Part shown: piece by piece, positions 22,763-32,893 of the stretch
Layout: each line of letters starts with the position of its first letter
Numbering within the stretch: position 1 is the stretch's first letter
DNA from: Isoetes taiwanensis
Lineage: Eukaryota; Streptophyta; Lycopodiopsida; Isoetales; Isoetaceae
Assembly: GCA_021234155.1 (NCBI GenBank)
Contig: JAJEKV010000051.1
Span: forward strand, 2,666,754-2,730,753
Reading direction: 5' to 3'
DNA length: 64,000 nucleotides
Translations under genes and position numbers: made by a program
The notes under the pieces: generated by a model
Database searches by the model: none
What the model was told of the DNA's origin: nothing
The model's input: the letters and a program-made list of their open reading frames with translations, nothing else

Positions 22763-24200
22763 CTAAAAAACGAAATCATCAAGAAACACTTCCATAAAGT
22801 CTCTTAGATAATCTTTAAATGCACCCGTAACTACCCTTTGGAAAGTGGCAGGGGCATTACACAACCCGAATGGCATAACCTTATACATGTAGCACCCCCA
22901 TTCCGTGACAAATGTGGTTTTTTCCCTATCTTCCTTGGCAATACTCACCTGGTTGTACCCACTGAACCCGTCAAGAAAAGAATAGTACTCATGGCCAGCA
23001 ACCGAATCAATAACGTTATCAGTGAAAGGAACAGGAAACCCATCCTTAATGGTGGCAGCATTTAATTTTCTATAGTCCACACACACCCTTAATTTTTTAG
23101 ACTTCTTTGGAACTATAACTATTGGGGACAACCACTCACTAGTTTCCACTGGTTCAATAAACTTAGCTTTAATTAGATTATCCAGCTCTTCCCTTACCAC
23201 CTTTGAGTAATGAGGGTTCATCCTGTAGGGTCGTTGCCTTATAGCTTTTGTGTTAGCTTCAAGTACAATTCTATGCACACTTAACTCGGGTGATATACCC
23301 TTCAGATCCTCATACGTCCATGCAAAGACATCCTTAAACTCCATGAGGAGATCCTTATATTCTTTATGTTCTTCACCAAGATTAAGTTTTCCCAATCGCA
23401 CCATCTTGGGTTCTCCCGAAGTACCTAAATTCAACTCATCATAAGTGGGACGGGTTAGCATTTGTTGGACTTCCTTGGATGCACAATGGGAGGGGGTTTC
23501 TTTTAACTTGGGTTCTCCCTCCTCAAATTTTGAGAAGTACTCAGGATATCTCTCCTCTTCTTCTTCCTTTATAGTTTCATTTACTTCTTCCACATTTACA
23601 GCAAAAACATTTACACAATTCATCCATTCCTCTAAAGCCACAGATGAAGTATCATCCCTCATTGTTAGTTTTTCATAATCCTCTTGCTCTACATAAACTT
23701 GGTCTACTTCTATTTCATTATTATTTTCGTTACTATCTACATCATCATCATTATTATCAACATGCATATCTTCAATTGAGGAACTAGTATCACTATCATT
23801 GTCATCCTTATTACCAGATTGAACATGGACCCTTATCTTGATTAAATTATTCCCATCTCCAATTTGCAAATAGCACGTAGACCAATCATGTTTAGCTGAT
23901 GCTTGCATTAACCATGGCCTTCCTAACAATAATGGATAAGTGCATGCACTATTTGGCATCTTTAAAATGACATAATCCACAAAGAAAGTCACACCGGCAA
24001 TTAAGGTTTTAATCAAGTAACTAATCCCAAAGGTGTTACCTTTCGTTGATCAGCCATCCTCACTATAAAACTTACGAGGCATAGGTTACGGCAAATCTAG
24101 TTTCCTCCACATACTCTCGGGCATAATGTTCACGCCCGAGCCCCCCATCAATAGTGCAATTTAGTATCACTTTCGCCCACTTATTTCCACATCCGGACAA
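22763..24200 (-). pseudogene. Gypsy protease and reverse transcriptase region
   Basis: The frame 24016-22763 (417 residues) starts in the C-terminal half of protease (YPLLLGRPWL). An acidic linker rich in asparagine and aspartate follows, then reverse transcriptase: WLSPIVIVPKKSKKLRVCVD, YRKLNAATIKDGFPVPF, FLDGFSGYNQV, MPFGLCNAPATFQR and the active site VFLDDF. The protease active-site block (IDGG then SGVNIMPE) is seen at 24131-24153, split by a one-base frameshift in a G/C run. Continuation into RNase H needs another frame change near 22760. Confidence 0.88.
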
Positions 24201-24859
24201 AGGTGAACTCATATACGCAATTATAGGCCATGCGAATTGACAACTACTTCTTTATGACTTTTTAATGCGGCCAAGACCACCTTCGACAACTAGGGCGATT
24301 TGCAATAATTGTTTGAATGTTAAGGAAGGACTTTTATTTTCCAAATCCTTCAAAATATCATAGGGTTGTTCTTCCTTTAAATTCAAAACTCTAGTGTACT
24401 TCTTACGTTTACCCTTATCAAGTATTTTCTTTATTAGACTCGAAATCATTTAAAATTTCTTTAACTTCCATTGGATGGGGAGTTGGTCAATATCTTCAAA
24501 CAACGCTTCGGGTTCCTCAACCTCACTAACTTCATTATCCCCTTCATTTATCACATGTGCTTCATTTTCTTCTTCTCTCACGAGTCTTCTTGCCCCCACG
24601 AGTCTCCACAACATAACTTGGGATATTAACTTCGTCCCACATACACAACTCGACTATCTACCACCACTTCCTTTCCCTTATTATTAGAAGATGGTTCCCC
24701 TCTTGCCTTTAATTTGTGAGGACAATTTTCTTGGCTATGTAGGCCTTGGGTTTGGCGGATCCCATATGGGTTGATATCCCACTTGTCTCATAGGATTAGG
24801 ACAATGAGGTGCTATATGACCTATCTCTCCACATCTATAACATTGGGGTGGAGGCCTCT

Positions 24860-26440
24860 TCATAACTCTAGGGACGATTTTGCCTTTCCTCCACGTTGGT
24901 AGCATAAGCTTTGTAGGATAAAGGGTTGTGCTTGATAAGTAGGGGTAGGGGTATTAGGGTTAGCTTCCATTCTCCAAAAATAGCATCTTTTCGTAGGGTG
25001 ATTAGTTTTACCACACTTTTTACAAGGAATTGGTATGTTTGCGGGAGTAGGACACTTTCGGATGGTAAATGGCCATAACCCTTGCATTTCACACACCACA
25101 TGTTAGTCCTCTCATTGTTTACTTGTGGCTTATTACTCACACCTCTTACCCAATTCAATTGCATCTCGTTCATTTTATTAGTAAGAGTCTCTACCACCTT
25201 TTCTAACTTTTTATCAACCCCTTCCTCTATGGTTGGCTTTGTTATTGGGGCACCACTCCCTAATGTGGCTAGCCTACTATAATCTATGGTACCCAAGTCA
25301 CTAGGCGTGACACCCAACATTCCCAAGTGAGGGCTTGCTAAGGGGGTTCTAGAGGGTTCTTGAGGGCTACCCCACCCAACACGGAAGGCATAATCAACCG
25401 GGATTATAATGGCGGGCCATAGTTAGCTTGGCTTGTTCCCGGCCTAGCTGCAATCTTGATGGCACTTTCTAAATCTCTTTGGGGTTTGACCCTTAGTGAA
25501 AAAACCCAAATCCGGTGGTAACCCATTTGTAAAGTATCTTACTTGATCCTCAACTGTAGGGGTGGGCTCTCTTTTGGCTACCAACCGTCTAAACCTCAGC
25601 ACATAGCTCTGCAGACTTTCATTAGGCAAAGAAGCGTAAATATGTTAGCTCATCATTTATTCTTTCTTGAAGGCCAATAGGCCTAAAGGCCTTTAAAAAT
25701 GCTTTTCTAAGGTCATCCCAAGTCAAAAAGGGGTAATACTCCTAGAGGTTCTATACCATTCCATTGCCCCATCCTCTAAGGTTGCTCCAAACAGCCTAAG
25801 TCTTTCAGCATTACCATCTTCTTGATTGGCCTCACTAATAGTCAGAAATGATTGAATGTGAGAATCAGCCTCCCCCCCTTTCAAAGGTGAAAAGGTTGGG
25901 TATTTCATTTTAGAAGTTTTAGTTGCCATGGGATTAAGAATCGAAGTATTAGAAGGAGTTAAATAACTGGTTTCCTCTTCACTACTTTCCCCAGGGGGCT
26001 AGAGGGTATGGTGCTTTTGCTACTAAACCCTTGCTCTACTAACAGTCTTTCTTCTTCCAAGACTTGCTCTTTTAATTCCCTTCTTTTTTGTTCCCTAAAC
26101 TCTAGTCTAGCACTACGTTCAGCCTCTTGCTTCTCGATGCTCTTCTTTCTCCTTTCAGCATCCAGGCCCCAATTCATGCAAAAACTTTAATTACTGGAAC
26201 AAATAACTTTTTTTTTAATTACGTAGAGGTGGATGCCCCCTCTTGGCTTACAAATTCTTCAAATGAAGATTGCCTAAGTCTTCTTACAAATTCTTGGTTC
26301 CCAACCATCCGGGGAATTGGTCGTGGTTCCTCCCATGGTCCACCGTCTCCCCAACCACTATTAGGTTGAATTCTCTTACGAGGATTATTTAAAATAAGTA
26401 CTTTGTGCTTAGTGATGGGTAAATGTGGCCAATTTTCCAT
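24860..26440 (-). pseudogene. Gypsy gag, frameshifted
   Basis: Frames in order are a start at 26440 with MENWPHLP, a charged coiled-coil-like stretch (EKQEAERSARLEFREQKRRE) at 26177-25959, a retrotransposon-gag core (LFGATLEDGAMEWY at 25929-25723, and SLQSYVLRFRRL at 25629), and zinc-knuckle-like CVKCKGYGH and CKKCGKTNHPTKRC near 25090-24990. At least four frame changes separate them. Confidence 0.8.
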
Positions 26441-26618
26441 TCCTGCAAGCCATTATACATCCAACAAAAATTTAATAAATTTTATTTTATTTTATTTATT
26501 TTTATTCTCTTTTTTTTTTTTTTTTTCGAAAAATATAACAAAAAAATTCAAAAGTTGTATTATTATTCGTCAACACGATTACCCTTTAGTTAATTTCTCA
26601 ATAATGCCCCCCACTAAA

Positions 26619-28157
26619 TGTTGGCGGGTCAACCTACCCCAAGCCCAACGAGTTCTTAGGCAATGGATGACAAAATAATAATCTGAATGCCGACAAAAAT
26701 ATAATTCCGTTAATTACTTACGCCAACACCACCACAACTAGGCTCATAGCTTCCGTTATACCCCTTAAGCCTAGCCAAGACCGCTTCCTTTTACTCCTTG
26801 CATTAATTATTATGTGAGTGCAAACTCGTAATATTTATTATCCTTGATTTGTTTTAGCATCACATGGTCTTAGAGTAATGTTCTCCTTGTTATTTTAATT
26901 TTTATCTTTTTCTTTTATGTATGGGGAAATCAAAAGGTTTAACTTATTACTTAGGAAATTGTTGGAAAAAATATTTAGGTTAACAGGAATGCACGTTAGG
27001 TTTTCACGTTGACAATTTTGTTTAGGGCAAAAAACCTGTTTAGGAAGGCAGCGACCAGCAAATCCGGCACTGGGCAATCGATTCGACTCCTTCCTCTGTC
27101 GGTTTTGTTTGTATTTTCTTCTCAGGTTAAGCAATCACCCGATAACGGTTTCTGCAGAATTCACAGTTAATTCGTGGGCTCCAAGGTAAGCAATCGGATC
27201 TGGCTTAGGGTATGGCAATACAGATGGAGCAGGCGGCTTCCGGATCCATGGCTGGTAACAAGGGATGGATAGGACGGCGAAAATGGCATGGCAGAATCCG
27301 GTAGATGAATCCGCAGCAAACAAGCGGATATGGCAGATGATCTGGGTTTTTGCAGGCTCTATCTTCCAAGCATGGCAGTTGTATGGCAAAGGACCAGCAA
27401 TTCCGGCTTCTTACTTCTTCCTGATTTACAATTTATAGCAGAACTACAGAGAGGATTAGAACAGAGCAGCAGCACATATGATTTTCTTTCTCTTTTATCT
27501 CTGAATTTTTATTCATTCCATTTAGATTCTTATTATAACTCAATACTCTTACAGGTTCAAGACAAATACAAAAGATGCGTAAGTATCACAAAGGATTTCC
27601 TTCAAGGTAAATCCTTGGGAAAACTTCTAAACGCCAATACAATCGTATTTAATTTATTTAACTTAGATTTCTTCACAACACTCACACACAATAGCATCAT
27701 CATAAACTAGAAAGGAAGACATCATGCACACGCAATGATGGACCAGAATCATACCAGGACGCGCTTTCAGGCAATCAGCAGAGAGCAGACTCGAATAGGC
27801 ACAAAAAGGGTAGTTTTTTCATTCACGTTGAATTTCTCTTATACAATTCCAATAAAATCTGGACCTTTAAAAAATACAATCTTTGCCCTCCATGTGGAAA
27901 ACTTCCTTTAGCTCCAAGATTTTGACACCTCATCAATCCAAAAATATGGTCTCCTCCAATCAAACTGCTTTGTGCTTTCTCCTTACCACTAAAATTCGAA
28001 TTTCTAATGGTCTTCAATAATATAAGCATCACAATCTTCAAAATAACCTTGTAACTATGCACTTTGGTCGATTTTGAGCCCATACGTCTTCATTGCAGCT
28101 TCTTTTCACACTGTTTCACTCAAAAATCAAAATTTCTGTTGTGTTGACCGCTCCACA
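26619..28157 (-). repeat. Right LTR of the gypsy element (5' LTR in element sense)
   Basis: It pairs with 18222-19758. Right of it, GGCAC repeats the five bases left of the other LTR. Just inside, a purine-rich stretch with a long T/A homopolymer region (26490-26530) precedes gag. Confidence 0.93.
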
Positions 28158-28236
28158 GGCACACACTTGACATGTGTATATACATTGATGTATACTTGTA
28201 CAGTTTGACAGCATTCTTATTACTGCCACGGTTTTT

Positions 28237-28262
28237 CCCTCGAAAACCCTTCGGGGCGGGGG
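28237..28262 (+). other. LINE 2 3' stem-loop
   Basis: Outer stem CCCTC/GGGGG with one G-U type pair, bulge GAAA, inner stem CCC/GGG with loop TTCG at 28250-28253. Same position relative to the 3' tail as in LINE 1. Confidence 0.65.
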
Positions 28263-28398
28263 TTTTTTAACCCGGACAGTAATAAGTTTGCTGCGCTCCT
28301 TGTGGGTCCCATAGGCCGATTGGCCTCAGTGGACGATAAAAAATCATTCTCATTCTTATTCTTTATAGGAGACACACATAGAGGTCATTCAAAGCACA

Positions 28399-29959
28399 TC
28401 TTTATACTATAAAATTATAGCGTAAGTATGTCATGAATCAAACCCTAATTTGGACGACTGAGATCATCTGATTGCATCCGAAGGTTTAGATTTATCGCAT
28501 GACTTCCCACCACTATGATTGATTATGTTTTGATCTCTTAAGGGGAAAGGAAAAAAGGAAAAGGGAAAAGGAGGAGGAAAGGGAAAAAATGAAGGGCCAA
28601 AAGGCATGGAGAAAAGGGAAGAGGGAATGTTGAAAAAGAAAGGAAAAAGGCACAGGAAAAGGTAAGGAGAAAGAAAAAGAAAAGGAAGGGAGAAAGGAAG
28701 AGGGAAGAGGTTATCAAGAAAAGTGGACGAGGGAAAGGGTGAGCATACAAGAAAAATGGAAGGGAAAAAGGGGAAGATGAAAAGGGTGGTAAGAAGAGAA
28801 GGGAAAAGGGCATGAGAAAAGAGAAAAGAAAAGGGGGAGCTGGGCGGAAAAAGGATACTGGAAAGGGGGAGGGAAGAAAGAGTGGAAAGGGGAGGCGGAA
28901 GGGAAAAGAGCATGGGGAAAAGAGGAAGAGAGACGGTGGAAAAGAGAAGTGAAAAAAAAAAGAAGAGGGAAAGAGTGAGAAAAAGAGAAAAGGGAAGGCA
29001 TGTGGAAAGGAAAAGGGAAAGGGAAAAGAACAAAGAAGGAGGAAAAATAAGGAAAAAGGGCACGGGGAAAAAGAGGGAAAGGGTGGGAAAAGGGAAGGGA
29101 AAAACAGGAAGAAAAAAAAGGTGGAGAAAAGGGAAGGGAAATAGAGCATAGGAAACGAGAAGGGAAAGAGAAAGAGAAAAGGAAAAGTGAGGGGAAGAGG
29201 GAGAAATAGAAGGGAAAAATGGGAAGAGAGAAAGGGTTGGACAAGGAGGAATAGGGAAGGGAAAAGGGCCATCGGGAAATGAAAAGCGGAAGGGGAAGGG
29301 AAGCAAAGGGAGGGGGAGAAATAAGGGAGGGGGAAATAAGAAAAGGGAAAAGGGAAAATGGGGGAGTAGGAAAATAGAAAACGGAAACCTGAAAAAAAGG
29401 GGGGAAAGAAAGAGAAAAGAGAATGGGAAAAAGGGAAGCTTGTGGAAAGGCAAACGAGAAAAGGGAAACGAGAAAAAATAAGGGTAAAATGGAAAATAAG
29501 ACAGGGCATGGAGGGAAACAAAAAGAAAGAGGAAAATAGAAAAAGAGAAAAGGAAAATACGGTGAATGGAAAAACGAAAAATTAGGAAAAAATTGCAAAG
29601 GGAGGGAAAAGGGGGGTAAAGGAAAAAGGAAAGGGCAAATAGAAATTTGATAAAATGGAAGGAAAAATATTATAGGAAAAATGGAGAAGGGGAAAATAAG
29701 AAAGGGAAAAAACAAATGGGAAAAATGGGATAGTGGAAAAGGGTAAATGGAAAAATGGAAAGGGAAACGGGGAAGAGAAAAATAAAAGAACGAAAAAGTG
29801 GGGAAAGACAAAAGGAAATGAGAAAAACAAGGGGAACTGGGAGATGCAGTTAAATGTTCTTAATTGTGTAATTTTAAAAATTGAGTTCATTTAACAATTG
29901 CTCCACTATATTATTTACAGTCCCTAGCTATGTCCAGCAACGCTGGGCTCTATTTCTAG
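28399..29959 (+). mobile_element. Non-autonomous Helitron, 1561 bp
   Basis: It begins with TC (TCTTTATACTATAAAA) at 28399 and ends CTAG at 29959. The hairpin CCAGC-AAC-GCTGG (29934-29946) lies nine bases before CTAG. It sits between A (28398) and T (29960), and copy A shows the joined empty site ...AAGTACA/TAGAATAAT at 12347/12348. There is no target duplication and no terminal inverted repeat. These are the classic marks of Helitrons, which transpose by rolling circle with a Rep/helicase supplied in trans. No Rep or helicase frame is present. The core is a 1.3-kb purine tract. Confidence 0.88.
28539..29852 (+). repeat. Polypurine tract, about 1.3 kb, inside the Helitron
   Basis: The plus strand is almost only A and G, built from irregular GGGAAAAGG-like words with scattered GCATG or CATGG interruptions. 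Long frames rich in Phe, Pro, Ser and Leu on the minus strand are a by-product of this composition and are not annotated as genes. Confidence 0.9.
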
Positions 29960-30118
29960 TAGAATAATAATAGAAGGTAATATTCAATCAAATCTTAGCA
30001 CAAATGAAGAATGCATAGGAGTTTCAAGAATCCTTTAGATCAATGTCAGATTATATCCAAGAAAAAGACAATAATGGACAAAACATAGGGTTAGTGAATA
30101 AAAGTTCACCCCAACAAC

Positions 30119-30491
30119 TCGGCATACTCCTCATGAGCTTGGTTAATGGTTTCCATCGTGAAGTCCTCCACTTGTCCATCCCCCTTGAACCATAACCATG
30201 TCGAGTATGTCAGGCAACATTATTATCAACCCTAGTATTGTGTTAATGTTACTTTTCCTATGGTGCTTTCAAACCTGTACTATCTTTTTGAGGAGCACGC
30301 TCACCGCACAACGCAGCTCACGGGTCCTTAGCAATGTGATCATTGCCTTCTCACCAATCACGTACTTCTTCAACACCTTCATCTGCTGGAGCCTCGTTTT
30401 ATAGCCATCATCTTCAAGTGGAGGAGCGGGTCCACGGAGGATTCCCTTCCTTCTCATGCTCTCGATGGCTTCTATACCAAGCTATAGATCA
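30119..30491 (-). pseudogene. Exon-like frame in duplication copy B (paralogue of 12540-12893)
   Basis: The frame starts MRRKGILRGPAPPLEDDGYK at 30457 and runs to a stop at 30269 that is absent in copy A. Beyond the stop the two copies remain alignable at the protein level (KHHRKSNINTILGLI). Amino-acid differences are numerous, so neither copy looks strongly constrained. The family is unknown. Confidence 0.3.
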
Positions 30492-31191
30492 GAAAACGAA
30501 GAAAATACAATCAAGTGTATAAAATACAGAGAGTATAGCCTTACTTGTGAACAGGGGTTCCATGTTTTTCTGCTCATGGATCCTCATCTCCTCCTGAATC
30601 TGGTTCAAGCATGAGCATAGCTTCCATGGCCATGTATCTCAAAAACAATAAAGAAAAACTCTCACAACGACTGCAATGAAAAACTAGTTTCTCGAGGAAC
30701 TATTTATAGAAGAGCAAAGATAAGCTTAAAGGAACAGTTACCCACTCCAAGAAACTGAGGGAGTAGCACATGCAAAGAAATTAAGGGAGTAGCATATGCA
30801 TTGCGGCAAGAAAAGGAATAAGGGCATTTTGTAAATAGAAACAATGAAAGCCGAGACAAACTGAGGCACATTTAAAGAAACAGAGGCGTCGTTTAACGTC
30901 AAATGGATGTCAATTATCGAGGTAATTATGTCATTTAACGATGTGTATAATGACATGTTAGTTCTTAATGACGTCATATGGTAATTTTTAACCTTATGTT
31001 TAATTGATCATAAAGTTTGTTTTTTTCTGAGTTTCTTTGCTTATTTAAAAAGGATAAAGGATGCCCATTCATTACAGCTACTGGAAAAGAAAGGGTATAA
31101 CTGAATATATGTAATTATATCTATGAAGAATTGCATCACATACATCTTCCCGAGATTTTTCTATAGTGTACTCGTTCAAATGAAATGGGCA

Positions 31192-31503
31192 CAGTGTAGG
31201 TTACGTACGCGTACGTTACGTTTTCCATACTTAAGGTACCGTACCTGTACGTACTGTACGTACTTCTTCATTTTGTGCATCAATTTTTTTTTTTGGTTTG
31301 TTGTTTACGTACACGTACGGTACGTACTTTATAAGTACGGCTACGGTACGGTTAACGTACGTACCATACATATTTTATGGTACCGTACGTACCGTACACG
31401 TACTTTAAACAACAACTTTTGATGTACGTTTGTACGTTAGACTGGCCCTCGTATGTTACCCCGTACTGTACACGTACGGTACGAGAAGTACGGTACTACA
31501 CTG
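31192..31503. mobile_element. hAT-type MITE, 312 bp
   Basis: The ends are CAGTGTAG... and ...CTACACTG. The 8-bp target duplication AATGGGCA is exact (31184-31191 and 31504-31511), and copy A has a single AATGGGCA at the matching place (near 13559-13567). An 8-bp duplication with CAGTG ends points to hAT. The inside is dominated by TACG/CGTAC words, many of them GTAC palindromes. It has no gene. Confidence 0.9.
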
Positions 31504-31968
31504 AATGGGCATAAACGAATGGGTCTTCTAATGACATGAAGATGCCTTTTCTGCTCTTGGGATAATACATATGGAAGCTTATGCGCGTGCAAGTATTGCA
31601 ATTACTCATAATGTCAGAAATCTTAAACAGTAATCCTAAAATCTCTAACATGGACTTATAGTCGTAGAGTCATAGTACCACTCCATATAGAACCAGTAAG
31701 CTGGTTGCCATATAAGATGAGGACTTGCAGATTTCTTTCTGTGCAAAAAACTGGCACAACCCTTTGTTCATAAAGTAACTTCTATGCTTTCATCCTTCCT
31801 AGAGTTATTTTTATATCATAACGTGTTGCATATTTTGTTTCATTTTTTTTTAACTTTATGGCATCAAAAGGACACGTGTAGTTTCCTTTGGCCTAGAATA
31901 GAATAACCCCACTAGCCCATCCTTGCCAGCCAAATTTGTTTTCCTGAAGTTATTTTTATGGCTTCAAA

Positions 31969-32893
31969 GATAAGATAAGATAAGATGAATTTTTACGTCC
32001 ACGGGAACCCAACGGGTTATGGGACGGCACATGCAAGGGCAACAACCCATCTAAAACCTGATGTAACATTCCTAACCGACATGCCCTTAACCAACTGGGG
32101 AAAACCGTCTAGACGTTTATGAGTAGTCGCTTCTACCCATTTATGCCGGTATCTCGGGAATGCCCCACAGGCACATTCAAGGATCGAATGCTCGAGCGGT
32201 CTACCATGGGCCGTTACAGTCTCTCCCACTAGAACTATGCTCGTCCTTGAGCATCCAAAAGCTCCTCCTTACGGTTACACAATTGAAGAGGGGAGAGGTC
32301 CTCATGTACTGAGAAACTAGCCCCTCTGAGATGGTTTCCATGCTGAAGAACATGTAAGCGGCTAAAAGTGTTTTGAAACCGAACTAAAAGATGGCGAGGA
32401 CGATCAGGTCTTGCTGCTCCCACCCTAGTAGCGGAGACAACTCCACCAACCTTCACATGCATGACATCAGTGAAAAAATGCAAAGCCGCATCCATATCAG
32501 AATGGGCATCATCTTCTGCCTCTGCAACCCCTATAATACGAAAGTTCAGGCTCCTGGTAACAGAAGATACTGAGGCAGCCTGCTCCTGTCTGCTAGCTCG
32601 ACACTGCGACTCCTAGTTCCATTGGGATTGTGGAGATGTCTGTATGCCCACCTCAACATGTTCCCTTTCCAATGCCTGCACTTCCGCTTCGACACAATGT
32701 TTCTTCTGTAGCTGTAATTCTGTATCTAGTGTCTGTACTAAGGCATCACTTGTGCCCACATACTGGGCCTTAGGGTCTGGAACAAAGGCATGTATTAGCT
32801 GTAATAAGTGTGTACATCTCTCAATAGACACGATCATAGATGTGGCCGTCATTCCTCCCTCAGAATGAATGAGTCGTACCTGGTCACGAAGTG
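31969..32893 (-). mobile_element. LINE-derived insertion: ORF1 piece joined to a 3' tail, 925 bp
   Basis: On the minus strand it begins inside an ORF1-like frame and ends in a (TTATC)n tail at 31969-31985. The target duplication is TCAAA (31964-31968 and 32894-32898); copy A has it once. The last 50 bases before the tail (GTCCCATAACCCGTTGGG, then CGTGGACGTAAAAATTCAT) match the end of LINE 1 and LINE 2 (GTCCCAT...TTGG...GTGGACGATAAAA). No endonuclease or reverse transcriptase lies between ORF1 and the 3' end. Thus it looks like an internally deleted, non-autonomous derivative. Confidence 0.8.
32235..32893 (-). pseudogene. LINE ORF1-like protein fragment
   Basis: The first frame (32893-32613) has a helical, glutamine- and glutamate-rich stretch (VQTLDTELQLQKKHCVEAEV) that would fit the coiled coil of ORF1p. 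After a stop the second region (32570-32235) reads LNFRIIGVAEAE, FFTDVMHVKVGGVVSATRVG, RPRHLLVRFQN and VHEDLSPLQLCNRKEEL. This is the pattern of the RNA-binding RRM-like and C-terminal domains of LINE ORF1 proteins (IxGxxE, ARRVG, PRPLLVRF, EDLTPxQ). Family assignment is by motif memory. It is broken by at least one stop. Confidence 0.6.

Larger units (their letters stand above)
18222..28157 (-). mobile_element. Complete Ty3/gypsy retrotransposon (Tat/Athila-like), 9.9 kb
   Basis: Two direct LTRs of about 1.54 kb (18222-19758 and 26619-28157) enclose gag, protease, reverse transcriptase, RNase H and integrase in gypsy order on the minus strand. On the plus strand each LTR begins TGTTGG and ends CTCCACA. 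The 5-bp target duplication GGCAC is exact (18217-18221 and 28158-28162). There is no chromodomain. The reverse transcriptase active site reads MEVFLDDF, and the integrase ends in a GPY/F-like region with NGARLKPYYAP, which I associate with the Tat/Athila branch (inference). Frameshifts in gag, protease and the reverse transcriptase/RNase H junction make it inactive as read. Confidence 0.93.
16125..28361 (+). mobile_element. 5'-truncated LINE (LINE 2), split by a gypsy element
   Basis: The LINE parts are 16125-18221 and 28163-28361. The coding part starts in mid-ORF2 and shows LDGMQVELLKWAGPS, DHIFTLRTLIED, VDFAKAFD near 16737, a CPLSPTLFGLYIDQLE piece near 16910-16960 and YADDVDLLAYTP at 17029-17064, with several frameshifts. 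The 3' part after the gypsy element has the conserved hairpin (28237-28262) and a tail of ATTCT-like units ending at 28361. Copy A reads straight from GCACGTCCCC to TTTATAGG, so the insertion point is exact and no target duplication is seen. Confidence 0.85.

Noticed and set aside
28464-29890. Three long minus-strand frames (over 300 residues) rich in Phe, Pro, Ser and Leu
   Set aside because: They read the complement of an almost pure purine tract. Stop codons are rare there for compositional reasons; three frames are open at once.
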